The position numbers and the translations under genes are program-made. From assembly GCA_030770545.1 (NCBI GenBank), contig CM061109.1:1860001-1924000 (forward strand): 64,000 bases of DNA. Reading direction: 5' to 3'. Positions 43,291-55,862 of this stretch are shown here, in pieces. This DNA comes from Macropodus opercularis. Its lineage: Eukaryota > Chordata > Actinopteri > Anabantiformes > Osphronemidae. The notes below the pieces were generated by a model, which worked only from the letters and a program-made list of their open reading frames with translations, was not told the DNA's origin and made no database searches. The first letter of the stretch is position 1; the number at the start of each line of letters is the position of its first letter.

Positions 43291-45945
43291 CAATTGTCTA
43301 CGAAGCCCACATGGTTTGCTGGACACCACCTACAGCCAGCGGCGAAGCGACGACAGGCGGCTAAACATGTCGTCGCTGGACACATTGGGGAGAGGTCCAG
43401 GGAAAACTACGGCGTCGTTTAACTTAGAGGACCAGAAATGAAAGGGAAAGAAGGTGCTTGAGTGTCACAAGTGTGTTTTACGACCCTTAAGCAGTCGCAG
43501 CCAGTTAGAAAACAGATAAAAGTGAAGAGATCAGTCGTTGACAAAAACGCTGCTGCAACCAGCAACAACCCTCGGTGACAGGAAGTAACGCAACGCGCTT
43601 ACACTCATCAAGCTGAAATACTGACTGATTAGAACTTAAATGTCAAGTTCGTTATAGATTCATAAACTCATCTTATCCCAGAGCAGCTTCCCAGTGACCT
43701 TGGTTGCTGAAAGGAGCAGATTTCAGAGAATCACAACGGAGACTCTACTGTACTAAGAGCTGCTCAAGCCTGAAGACGTTTGGCTCAAGCAGCTAAGCCA
43801 CCAGTCTCACCAAACCACGTTTTCTTTCTGTTCTTTGTTTTGTCCGTTTTCATGGAGCTAAGCACAAACCACCTGCATCGCTAGACTACTGCACTGAACA
43901 GCTGATCGTTACATCAGACCCATGCGTGATGGATTCTATGATCCGAAGGCTTCTGAATGTAGACATGCTGTACAAAATATCAGGCTTAACATACAGAGTT
44001 TATATCTTAAAATGCCTTTTATTAAGCTTTGAGGACGTTAAACTCCACCCTCGCCCCATGGCTCCGTGATTTATTTTGACCAATACTGTAAATACTGTAT
44101 GTACATATGCAGATACAAGATTCTTTATTGTTCATCTTTTGTCCTTGTTTGTCTGCATAGATTTTATTAATGTCTTTTATTTTATAGATCTTATTTTTTT
44201 GTTTGTGCTGCTGTGGGATCAAAAATCTTATCTGTTATACTGACTCATAATAATATGGCTACAATTAAATATAATGATGATTCTGTATATGTATTTTGCT
44301 CGACCTTCCTTCCAAACTTACATATGCTGCATCTGCTAATGAATGCTAATGAGTTGTACAGTGAATTCATGGTAAGGTGTAATGTGCATTTATGATTGGG
44401 AACCAGGTGCACGGAGGAAATTACAATGAGAAATCCCTACTGGCTGCATGACTCATTAGTTGCACCATAGCAGCCGTCTGCTTGTGGGTTAGGATTGGAA
44501 GGGGGAGAAAGTTCAAAACTAAGCTCTAATTTAACATGTATTTAGAGGCCACACACGACCTGCAGAGGCGTAGTACGACAGCTTTACGTTTGTATGCACG
44601 GACAACCCAACACGATTTGACAGACATGTTGGAAAGATAATATGCTCCAGTACAAACAGTCTTTAAGAGACGGGAAAAAAAGAAATGAATGAAAAACTGT
44701 AACTATCTATCGTGTGCTTTCCTAAGGCACGATAGCTTGATACGATAAACAAATGGGTTAAGGACAAGTTGACAGGACTGGTAATTAAAGAAAAAAAGAG
44801 TGAGCAGACAGGTGGGATGGGAAACAAAGAGACGGGAGAGCAGACTGAAACGGGATTGAAAGGAAGGAGACATGAGGCACAGAGGTCTGTGGTGAAGCAG
44901 GGGGAAGATGAGAAGATGAAAAACTAAGTAACCTGGAAGAATGTTAAGTACAGCTTAACTGTGTGTACAGGAGTCCTGATTTATGAGGAGCACACGCCCA
45001 GGGCAAAATAGTTTGAGAATTATTAAATGGCTTCAATTAAAGTAATATAAGGGGAGAGAGCTCATGTAGGTGGGGGGACCTGTGTGTGTCTGGGCTATGG
45101 GTGGGGTTATGGCTGAAGTGTATGTGAAGGTATCCTTACACACCCACTTCAACTTTGATTTATTCCCTCTTTCCTTCTTCTCTTCTCCAGTCAGTTAATC
45201 ATGCCTCATCTCTCTTGGCAGCGGTTTACATGCTCATTTTCTGTAGTTTTACAGGGACACTTTAAGTATTTCACAAATTCACATTTGAATGAATGTAACT
45301 GAAAAATCATTTAAACTTAATGTTTTATTTCTTCATGCTTTTACTATTTCTTTTCTTAACTTGTAACAGCTATGAAAAAAAATTTTTTTTAGCTTGCTGT
45401 GATTATGGCACAACAGCAACAATACATAAGTTAACTGAATATTGATGCTGCAAAACAATTAAAACAGGTTAAGACAGAGGTAAAATATGACTAAAAAGTT
45501 TCATCAGATTTTCAGGTAAACCCAGTCCAAGAAAATAAATGTCATGACTGGGAAACGGAGCATCCATCAAAGGCTCAGTCTTTGGTTTACAACTTTAACG
45601 TTTCTCTGGCGCCATCACTTCAAAAAACAACTTTAACATTAAAGAATTATGTCTGTTCACAAAATACCGCTGGCCACTTAACTTCACCTTCTCACTACCT
45701 CTAACACTGTGTTTCTCTGTGTTGCACCTTTCAGTCATGATAGTGACCTGTCACTAAGTTTAAACTGCTAATACGCAGTATGTCATTAAATCTCTACTCT
45801 ATCAAATCATATGAAACTGTTTTTTCTGACAAAAGTACAAAGAATCTTAATCATTCTGTGAGACACAGCGCAGTCAAATACTTATACATTTAATGTACAC
45901 TTGCAGAAACAATTATAGTCACTGGAACGTATAAATATTAACATT
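43291..45945. other. Anonymous noncoding stretch
   Basis: It includes a CpG-rich patch at 43330-43600 with a 10-bp hairpin at 43346-43377, a conserved-looking part at 44230-44470, and an 8-bp hairpin (CTATCGTG/CACGATAG) near 44708-44736. No gene seen. Confidence 0.45.
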
Positions 45946-45949
45946 ATCT

Positions 45950-46450
45950 TTGTGCCTGAAAGCAGATCCTCCTTTTCTGTCTTTCTTTTAGTGTTTGTCA
46001 TTTCCTGGTTTCTGTTTGTAGTCGTAGTGATTATCATTTGTTGCTTGTTTCCTGTTTCTGTGAGCATTTCAGTTGCCTGCTGTGTGTGTGTCTGTGTGGG
46101 TTCGTTGTCTGTGTTGCCTGATGTGTCTCTGTATCCCGGTCAGTCAATCGTGAGATCTCTAGTCTGTCTCAGTTTGTGTCTACGTGTTTTTTTTTATTAT
46201 GATATGTTTTCTGTGGTTTCAGTTTGTCTGTTAAACTGTCCTCTGTGTTAGTTTACAGCCCTGTAAGCTCAGTTTTCTTCTTTAGAAATTGTCTCCTGCT
46301 ATGCAGTGAATTTTCGTCTGTGCCTTGTTATGATCAAAGTGTCTGTATCCTCAGTTCTTTAATTTATTAATACCTTATTTACTTACATCCAGTCTTGTGG
46401 GTCTTGTGTGTGGGTTCTCACCCAGTCCTGTCCTGCCTGTCGTGATTTGT
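45950..46450. repeat. T/G-biased stretch resembling a retroelement untranslated region
   Basis: The strand is heavily T- and G-biased (TTTCCTGGTTTCTGTTTGTA, CAGTTTGTGTCTACGTG) and ends in CAGTCCTGTCCTGCCTGTCG, a style I associate with tails of teleost retroelements. No terminal repeats or target duplications were identified. The 99-codon frame at 45952-46251 is a by-product of the bias. Confidence 0.3.
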
Positions 46451-49416
46451 AACATAAATTCTGTACATCCTCAGGAATAGTTTGTCACTGTATTCATACA
46501 AATTAAAAAATATACATAAAAATGCTATAAAAATAAAATATATAAATAGTTCCAGAGCCGGTCAAGACAAGTTATAACATTAATGTACTAGTCAGTACGT
46601 GTGTGCACTTATGAGTCACCCTATCAAAGTACCATATGTACAAATTTGCATATGGTGTATTCTCCTGAGAGTAAAAAAGATATATTTAGTAGCACATTTC
46701 AGTAAAAAGAGATGAACTGAATGATCTTGGAGTTTCCATATGACAGACTGGGTTACCAACAAGTCGAGGGTGAAAAGTCCAGTCTCAGCCACCCTGCCTG
46801 CAGACACTCCATTCTGCTTTTGCCCGCCTGACATCTGTGTCCCTAAATTGTAAAAGTGATATGTCCATGAATACTCCCTGCGGGAGTCTCAAGCTCTGTG
46901 TTTTGAGACCATGGGATTTGTACGATGTCACCAGCTCTTAATACGCCTGACACTGTTTATCCTGTTCAAGTGGGCTCTCATGAAGCTTTGTTCTGAACAT
47001 GTTCCACTAAGCCTCCACAATAACTGACCGTTTCTAATGTGTGCATCATTTAGGATATGACATATTTGCTATATAACTTGCCTTTAACACATAAAACACA
47101 ACTTTTAAAGGACTATATTTGCACATTAAAAATGTGTGTGTTCTTTCAAGTAAAAGACAGTGACTCACATTTGACTGTAAGCTGCCATTGAAACTGAAGC
47201 AATATCAGCAGCAGGGTATGATCTCAAATGCACCTACAGACCAAAGAACATGACATGTACATGTTTATATTTGTTACAAATCAAAAGAAGAGAAATAACC
47301 CACCTGCCCAGTGTAAAATGTGAGTGTTTCATAGTGTAGACACTCTCAAGGTGCCCTGTGTCATCTGTATACTGGCACACAGGGTTTCATTAGGCTCCAT
47401 TGTTAACCCTCTCTCTCTCTGCACAAACCTGTCCTTCTGCAATAAATGAAAATGTGTCTTCAGCGGTAGATGATTTTGTGGCAGCATCAAACCGGAGGCT
47501 TTTTCTGGTTTGGTAAAATAATTCTGTTGCAGAGCATTCAGTGTGTTCTGATTCATAGAAATGCATCAAAACTTCTATGATGACACTGCAGGACCATTAA
47601 ACTAAACATTCAGCCAAAGTTAGCAGAGCGAATCAGAATGAAGAGGTTATATTTTATTTAAATTTACATTTGAACCCACTCACCTGTATTCATTGTTTGA
47701 AATGCGAAGCACAGAGCATTAGAATAACTATTTGAATTGTGATATGTATTACTGTATACTGTGATGTCAAGCAGCAGTCAGACAGGATGACAGGCGAAAT
47801 AAGTCATAGATTCACAACGTATTTGTAATTGCAGTCAACTGCTGTGTTTACAGTTCAGCTGAGGACCTGCCATTTGGACTTGAGGGTGAAGGATAAGAGC
47901 TCGGGCTGCCAGCCAGCCGGCCCGTACATGTTTGAATGTAATCAGTGTAGATGCTTCTGGGACACATTTAGTGTGAGCATCATCGAGCAACAGACAGCAG
48001 GGAGAGATGGGCAGCTAGCTGAAGGTGGAGCAAATTACTCTATGCCAGATGGTTGATTTGCTGAACAAAGTTTCATCATGTATTTTATGCTGCTGAATTC
48101 ATACAATATTAATATTACTCATAAAATACCTACATTTCTATTTCTGTTTTAAATCAGCTGATTTACTTCAGTTTATTTGCACAGTTAATAAAACTGTAAT
48201 CTAAGCTAAAACTTTATATCTCGCACACAGTCGTGGCATCAGTGTACAAAGCACTTCTGGGAAAATGCCACCGAGACTAATTCTTATCGTCAGTGTCTAG
48301 GTCCCAGCTAGGATCGAAGAGGTCAGATGGGAGGCGCCTGATAACCAAGATAAAGTGGCTAAGTACAAGGCTGGCATGTGAAATGTAATGATATGGTTTT
48401 TAGAGATTCATTTTCTTTATATTGGCATGAATAACATCCATGAAGAAGTGATATGGACTAATCTGCTGGGGATAGTATCCGATTTATTTGGCTGGATATT
48501 GCTGCCATGGCTGATTAATGTGGAATGGAATGAGTGACAAGAGCAAAGTCCGAGCGATAGATCATGCTTCAGTCCAAATTGTAGGTTTTTCTCTTTTATA
48601 GGCTAGTTTTTTAGTAAAACACAGTATCTAGAGAAAATACACAAAGTTAGTCACTTGTAGTAAGTGGAGAAGAGGAGAAAAGGTAAGAAAAGTGTTAGCT
48701 TCAGGAATAAAGACTCATAAATGAAGCTCAAGAGAGAATGAGGCCGTGTCTGGTGGTTTTAATGTAAACACTCTATATTAGGTTGTGTCAGTTAATATTA
48801 GGTAATTAGGGAAAAACTCAAAACACACACACCCACTTTAAAGCACTTCTAATGTCATTTTTAATGTCCAGCTTGTGATAAGTTTTGTTAATGAATGTAC
48901 TGTGGGTGTGAGTTTACTGCATAATGATGTTTCACTGTGTTGTTCCAGTGTTTTTCATTCTGTTTCAGTACTGACCATTGACTCAGTTCTATTGACTGTA
49001 CATGTTCGTGTACAGTTAAGGGTGAAGTAGCATTATATACATCATAATGTTGTTAATTTGTACCACAAAACCTACGTGATATTGGGAGCCATAAAACTCT
49101 TGTCGAGTGATGTGTGTCAGATAAAGTGCACATGTAAATCTGACTGGATCTCACACTTAATGTACAAGGCGAAGCCATTTGAATGACAGCTAGGTTTAAA
49201 CTGAATAATGAAACCTAAATATAATTTATAAAACTACAGTAGGAGTTTATGTTTAATATGTGTATGTATACTGCTTCTAAACAAATGATCAGTTTGGTGA
49301 GCTACATTAAATAGAACGCACAATGGTCTTATAGTATACACAAAAAAACTTCAAATGTTCTTTCACTGTTTGATGAACTCAGAACGACTACTGAGTAGAC
49401 CTCAATCTGTTCTCAG
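46451..49416. other. Anonymous noncoding stretch, partly conserved-looking
   Basis: The parts at 47820-48060 and 48270-48560 read like conserved noncoding DNA. A splice-site pair with no open frame lies at 48602-48682. No gene or transposon is recognised. Confidence 0.4.
48602..48682 (+). other. Candidate noncoding exon (81 nt)
   Basis: Acceptor-like GGTTTTTCTCTTTTATAG ends at 48601, and donor GAAAAG|GTAAGA follows at 48682/48683. All three frames are stopped, so it could only be part of a noncoding RNA or a UTR. Confidence 0.15.
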
Positions 49417-49434
49417 GAAGTCCTCCTACCAACA

Positions 49435-49644
49435 ATGACTGTTTGTGCTCATTTACTTACTTTGATGCTCTTACTCACTTGGCTGCTGCTTCTGCAAAGT
49501 GATGCTAAGAGGTTTGTAGCGTTGAAGCTGGCCCATGCCAAGGCACAGCCGGCCTCCGCCTCTCAAGGCTCTGCTCAGGCTGCTCAGACAAGCCCACATA
49601 CATTTAAACCTATGGCTTTTGTTGTACTAGTGGCAACATACTGA
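49435..49644 (+). other. Candidate small secreted-type ORF, 69 aa
   Basis: The ATG at 49435 has A at -3. An acceptor-like TCTGTTCTCAG ends at 49416, 18 bases upstream. The first 24 residues look like a signal peptide (hydrophobic core LLTLMLLLTWLLLL, then SDA as a possible cleavage site), followed by KR and an Ala/Gln/Ser-rich tail without cysteines. The frame ends just before a SINE at about 49725. I do not recognise the protein, and a hydrophobic chance ORF is possible. Confidence 0.25.
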
Positions 49645-49724
49645 CTTATAGAGAGCAGGCCATCAGCAAGTGTTAACATGAACAGATGAATCTAGATGGG
49701 ATTACGTCTCCACTACCGCTCGTG

Positions 49725-49915
49725 TGTTGGGCACTAACCACTGATAAGTGTATAAGCCTTTCTCAGCGGACAATTGAGCAAGAGGCGGTGTACACCCTGG
49801 ACCCTGTTGTCAGTCCATCACAGGGCAATCTCCACACAGAAAGGCCTAGAATCAAGTCCACTACCTGCTCACAGTGTGAGGCGAGAGTGCTAATAACCAC
49901 ACACTGTGCCTCCCT
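49725..49915 (-). mobile_element. tRNA-derived SINE, reverse orientation, with head
   Basis: CACAGAAAGGCC, GATTCTAGGC in reverse, and the head region with CACAGTGTGAGGCGAGAGTGCT match the tRNA-like start of the SINE on the minus strand. The tail part (CAAGAGGCGGTGTACACCCTGG) is also present, with an internal deletion between. It is the only copy here that keeps most of the head. Confidence 0.8.
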
Positions 49916-50253
49916 CCATAACCATGTCCAATCAGTAATTATTAAATATCACTAAGTCTCCAAGACTCTACTTTCACGCAGATCTGTTAACTGCAGATTA
50001 GTGCCTGGACCATTGATCTACCTCACGGACCTGTTACCTCCAGCTGAGAGTGGCTTTCATCTGACTCAATTCCTTTTCTGTATTGACATATGGAGAAAAA
50101 AGACAACAAATGATTTGTATGGAGATTCATGGGTAATGTTTTGCTTATTGTGTGTTTTCACAGATGTTTGTGTATATGTGACGCTAAAATTGAAAAGTTG
50201 TGCTTTTTGTTAGTTTATATGTTAAAGTTAAAGCTTAAGAGTCTACAAATGTG
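49916..50253. other. Anonymous noncoding stretch
   Basis: A 70-codon frame at 50001-50213 without recognisable features; otherwise nothing. Confidence 0.5.
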
Positions 50254-50842
50254 CAGTGTCTTGCAAAAATATTTATGTCCCCTGAACTTTTCCAAACTGT
50301 GTTAGTTCCTCCCCACTCACATTGATGCTGAAACAATTTATTCGCTGACGAACGTCCGTCGACGTATTCAAGCTTCATAGAGAGGATTCACTTTCACTTT
50401 CTTCCTCTGCATGAGCCATTTTAACAGTAATTTCTAAAGTGATAAACAAAAACGCATGAGTCTGTGGAGAACCAAAAATTGATCCTTATTGATGCATTGG
50501 GCTACAAGCGGTGAACAGATCAGACCCTCGATGTGGGGATTAAACTCGTCGAAACGCACCAGAAAACAACGAGTGGAGACGTCTGTAGACCTACAGGTAC
50601 TTCTACGAACACTGCACAATGGAATGGAATCCAAAGTGCACCAAGATGCTTCAGATGAACCACCCAGAGTGGATGGAACCAGGTTGAGTTCAGTGTCACA
50701 TCTCTAGATGTGCAAAGCTGCATAAGACATTTTTGTGCTACTTTATGTTGATCTATAACATAAAATCACAAAAAAATACACTTACGTTTGTGGTTGTAAC
50801 ATGATAAAATGTGTATCAGCGGTATGAAAACTTTTGCTAGGC
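50254..50842. mobile_element. Tc1-like DNA transposon, internally deleted and decayed
   Basis: The left end, CAGTGTCTTGCAAAAATATT then CCCTGAACTTTTCC, and the right end, with TGTTGATCTATAACATAAAA, CGTTTGTGGTTGTAACATGA and GGTATGAAAACTTTTGCTAG, are inverted relatives. They match a Tc1-like family very common in fish. Near the right side TAGATGTGCAAAGCTG also matches the family. The transposase region is missing and the outermost right bases are degraded; no TA duplication is left. Confidence 0.85.
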
Positions 50843-51549
50843 TTGGTAAATCAGAAAAAACTGGATGCAGCTGGGTATAAATTACGGTGAAGAATGGCTC
50901 CCCAAGTCAAACTCGGGCTTCTTTATTTATAGCCCACTGAGTGACATTTTCACAACACTGTCACCGACCGTGAAATTCTTTCTTTATATTTTGCCAAGAA
51001 AAAGGGAGTTAGGGTCAGACTTAGAGCACTGGGAAGGGAAACAAAGACATAAATAATGCAGAACGTGCAGGGAAATGCATTTCTTACGATATAAAGAGTG
51101 CTTGCGTTTTTAAGTTATGCCAATTCTTCCTGTCTTCCTATACTTACTGCAGGGACTTGAATCAGTGTTGGTGGCAAGGGGCTGGCACACAGGTACTGTA
51201 CACTAAAAGAAGAGGACAGTTTGCCTCCTTCAAACAAGCTCAATTATGCATCTGTGTTAAAAGCACTGGGCACCTGCCACGGGATCACTTTGTAGCCGCA
51301 GGGGACGGGACATAGCTGTAGGCCAAGGACCAGGGCCTTCACTGGGTCTTTAAGAAGAACACAGTTCATCACGCTCCTTGCAGAATCAGAGACGTAAACC
51401 TTGTTCACGATGAGCACGTTCTGTGCAGATTTGATCACCAACGGTGATGTTGTGCATATGTACAGTAGCCAATAAGGATCAAGGCAGCTGTGTTTTGGAG
51501 AGTCTCCTTCCCTCGTCTGACCTGGTCTCTCTGCTGTTGTGCTTTTGCA
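50843..51549. other. Anonymous noncoding stretch
   Basis: Nothing recognised. Confidence 0.5.
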
Positions 51550-51695
51550 AATGATGATCTATGATGAACAAGTTCATCCAACCGTTCGTCTAGATGAAGC
51601 GTGTTGTGATTTATCGTTTGTCTGTTTCATCCAACCCTCGTGTGGTTTTGAGCTTAGAGCCCCTGTTTTCATTCTGACCCCGTTATTTAGTTTTG
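51550..51695. mobile_element. Relic of the same MITE as at 29788, partly inverted
   Basis: The segment with ATGATGAACAAGTTCATCCA through CTAGATGAAGCGTG is the reverse complement of 29790-29835. The following TCATCCAACCCTCGTGTGGT and TTTTGAGCTTAGAGCCCC match 29880-29930 in the direct orientation. Neither TTAA end is clean. Confidence 0.7.
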
Positions 51696-54600
51696 CCAGT
51701 GTGATGATTGGCTGTTCAGTTTGCCAGAGTCAGTTGCCTGATCATTGTCTGCCACAGTTCTGCCTTTTGATTTCATGCCATAGTTCGAGGTGAGGTTGTG
51801 TTTCCACGGAGGTGTCTTCAGTTCGCTCGGTTTTCTGTTGTTGATGGATGGTTTCCTTGGATCGTCATTCCATCCTGCTCCACCTGGATCTTGACGCTGC
51901 CCATACAGTGTAAGTATGTCATTTGAATTAAAATTTTTGTTTTCACAAAACTATGCTCTGCTTTGTCCTTACAAGTAACAAGTTGACATGTGCTGCAGAT
52001 CACATTAAACAAAACACTTTGTGGTGATACTGACTCAGTCTGCAGCTTTTTCTGGTATCTGATAATGACAGCTGCAAAAAGTAGCAAACCACAAAATATG
52101 CTGAAGGGGCAAAATAAAATGAAAAGTTCAGTGTGACTCAGGAATGTGTTTCTCCAGCCTCATAGCTGCTTTGTCTCATGTCTGTTTTATTGTAGAGATT
52201 GTTCTATGTTAATGAAAGAATCCAGACTACTACAGCATGGGATATATACAGTATATATGTTAGGAAAATGGAAAAACTAGTTAATAGTTAAATAGTTTAC
52301 CTTAGTGATTGTATTTTCCATGTCTGGGCTCATTGTCCCTGTCAATTCTATTACAATGTAAAGCAAGTACATAAACAACAGCATAACATAAACGGCAAAT
52401 GTAAGACATGAAACCCACAACTGAAACTGTTACTCACACCGTTTGAGATTCTTAACTTCTTCCTCATCAGTGCTGCTGTTTCCCTTCTGCATGTTGTGTA
52501 AACTAAAAAACCTTCTACGAGTACGAATTTGTCAGAAATGAATTTGGATGCAAATGAAAACTGCAGCCTATGCTCAAGCAGAGGATTTTTAGGCAAACAG
52601 CATATGGACGCCACTGAGCAACAGGTCAGTCTTCAGTCTTATGTATGGTGCAGTGCAGGCAACTTCAGACTCAGACATTCACTGCATTTAAACACATAAG
52701 CTCAGAAACTGGCAAGCATGTGTATTTAGAGCAGTAGCATTTGCTCCTCGATGCTGGAGCTGCCGCTACAACATAGTCTTTGCTGGCACATGTGTATTGT
52801 AGCGGGTCTGCTTTAACATCTGAATCAGTAAAACAAGTCAGTTACTCCCAAAACTGGAAACACCTCCACAACGAATCCTAATAACTAGGAAAATGCTACA
52901 AAAGAGTTTGAAACGCTGAAACGCTATGGTCTGAATACAAAAAAAACTCTTACCTGTAAGCAGTGACTCAAGTTTGTAATATAACTTTATAACAAGCTAA
53001 TTTTTCTTCAGTAGTGCAAACTAGTAACATAAACACAGCTTTACGTACGTGCTGGACCCATCTACAGGTAGAATAACAATACCATGTCTGCAACAAGCTG
53101 ATCCTTTATATTATATATTATATTATTAGTTTAAAAAATTGTGGAGGAAAATTGTTTAACTTGTTTAACTTTTACTTAATTACTAAGAATATGCTAAATA
53201 TAAATTATTACAACTTTTTTGGGGGGAATATTTGAAACAAGGAAAAACTGTTAAAACCTGCAATATTTCGTGCAAACATTTCTTATGGATGTGTATGGAA
53301 GTGGAGGCACCATCAATAAATGACAGTTCATATTTTAGTTAGACATAAAAACCTTTAAGTTATTACACAGTAACACGTTATGATGGGAGCCTTAAAGAAA
53401 GGATCCCAGGGCAGCATCAGTATCTGTTTACTCGTTATATCCATTCCTCTCCCCGTTGTCCTCATCTTCAAGTCTGTCCCAAACGTTTAGCTCACCGTCA
53501 TTATTTAAATCTTACATTGGACGTATCTATACACACCCCTGTGGCAATATCAATAAAGAGAACGTGTGCTTGGGATGAGACAAGCGAACAGCGGATGGAA
53601 AACAAGATCAAATAATGATGACCTCCTGCAATTTGGAGGTTCCTTAGAGCACGTAGCACAACCTGTCAGCATGGATCAGAGTGTCTACACACAGGCACCA
53701 TCCCTCCAAGCCCCTGCTAATAATTACCACTTAAAATGAGGTAGTGGGCATGTGTGAAGACTGATATGATAGTAAAGCGTCTGCATACGTGGTTATTACT
53801 TCATTTTTACCTTCACTATCAGTAAACGTTCTCTCAAATCTCCACAGATAGATTCCTGCAGCAGGGACTGGTGTGATTGACAGGCAGACACAAGCTCATT
53901 ACCATTCAACACAGAGACAGAAGAAATTAAACATCATCATCTGAAAGCCTGCACCGGGAGTAATTAACTGCGCAGAGACATGCCTACACAAAGACGACCA
54001 TTTAAAAATTCCTTTTAAACAGGCCTTTATGTTCAGTTTTAATTGGTCAGCACTATCAGCGGCACATGCTACCACTGGCGACACGTGAGGTAGCACTAGT
54101 CACACTCGCAGGGCTCTGTCCTCACAACCAGACCACGCTTTGACCTTTAACATAATAGAGACCCTGCTGCAACCCGTCATCACACACATTTTTACCATTG
54201 AGGTAGTAGCCCATCACTTCCAGAAAGCCTGTGAATTGTTGAAATAATCATTTGTGCCTCTACTATTCTCAGATCTTGGCAGCTCACACAGAAATAGTTC
54301 CCCACCACACAACATTGTTCACTTCTTTCCAGGTTATTTTTCAGGTCTGGAGTGCAAATGGTACCGTACTGTAGCGAAATGAAAGAAAATGAAAGAGCAG
54401 GCTGCAATAGAGACCACAATCACATCCACTTTGAGTCCAAATTACATTTTCATTTGCTCTTTCTTAATAGAGACGTCCATGTTTCACACATATTTCATTT
54501 CGCATAGGTTTCATATTAAGGAATTCACATGTGTCCATGTGGGTTTCCTCTCTAAGGGATGTGGTGGTAGTTTCATATTTAAATTGTCTGAAAGTGTGAA

Positions 54601-55628
54601 CTTTGAATCCAGTCCTCTTCTTTCTCTCTCGTCCTTCAGTATATAACCACTGCCAGATCGTCTGATTATCCTGATCAAGCTGCCAGTTTCTCATCTGAGC
54701 TTTGAAGGATATTTCATATCACGTGGGTGCTAGTGAGAAGCCAAGCCACAACCAAGGGTGTGTTACAAGTACTTTATTCTGGACCTCAGCCCATGCGTTC
54801 ATGCTAATGTTCAAACCAACAGAGCTTACGTTTTGCTCAAGAGGATTTGTCAGGAGTTCATCGTGACGTTTCATGTTCTGAGCGCTCTCGCACCAAACCA
54901 AGATATGGGATTAAGCTGCGATTTCCAAGACATCCCGATTGAATTTACCCTTGAGTTGGTTACACAGAAGCAAGATCAGAAAACCCCAGTTTAGTTACCA
55001 TGGAGATTTATGCTGTGCTGTGTATTGTGATGCTCGTCATCCTGTCTTAATTTAGCCCAGACTCACAAAGTTGCAAAGACGGTTTCAGTCAAGTCAGTTA
55101 AATAGTTTCTAGAAAAGGGCCAGAAATAAGTGCTACAATCAGTGCAGGCAATACATTACGAGACATTATAGATTTGGTAAAATAAATACATTAACCTATA
55201 TTGTTAAAAACAAACAAGCAAATGAAATGTACAAAATGCAAAAAAAGGAGTTTTCTGTGTAATATGCACTGCAGTGGTTACATCTAAGGCAGTTTTAGTG
55301 CAGCCTTCAACTGTGGTTCAAAGTTTTGTCCATTTGTAACAATTCTGTGATGGATGGATCTTGTTCCTGGATTTTCTGTTGGAGAACCTCTCAATTTAAG
55401 GATTTTATTCTGTGTCCCAAACCTTTGTGTTCGTCCTCGTCCACACCTTGGTCATTATCTCACCCTCTCCACTTGCTCCGACAGTCCTTCTTTTCCTCTC
55501 CTTAGCTCCACGCTTACCTATCCATCATAAGCACTATCATTAAATATTGGTTCCCAGACACCTTGTATTTATACTGTGTTACTCTTGCCACAGTCTCAGC
55601 GTCTCTACACCTGGAGCTGATCCTATGC
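51696..55628. other. Anonymous noncoding stretch
   Basis: No gene or transposon is recognised. AT-rich parts lie at 53100-53260. Confidence 0.5.
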
Positions 55629-55862
55629 ATATTGTGTTCTCCCCGTGTCTGCGTGGGTTCTCTCCAGGGTCTCTGGCGTCCTCCCACAGTCCAAAGACAT
55701 GCAGTTAGGCTGATTGGAGAACTATTAATTGCCCGTAGGTGTGAGTGTGCGTCTATATGTGTGGCCCGTCCAGGGTGAACCCTGCCTCTCGCCCATAGCC
55801 AGCTGGGACAGGCTCCAGCACAGCGACCCCTACGGGAAGAAGATGAATGAATGAATGAAGTT
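55629..55862 (+). mobile_element. tRNA-derived SINE, 5'-truncated, with (GAAT)n tail
   Basis: GTGTTCTCCCCGTGTCTGCG, CCTCCCACAGTCCAAAGACA, CCCGTAGGTGTGAGTGTGCG, TATATGTGTGGCC, CCCTGCCTCTCGCCCATAGC and CAGCTGGGACAGGCTCCAGC follow the SINE order. The copy ends in GAATGAATGAATGAA. A 5' truncation with an intact simple-repeat tail is typical of LINE-driven retroposition. The 151-codon minus-strand frame across it is an artefact. Confidence 0.9.

Noticed and set aside
45365..45400. A8T8-type palindrome as transposon end
   Set aside because: Simple A/T run with no partner end or target duplication.
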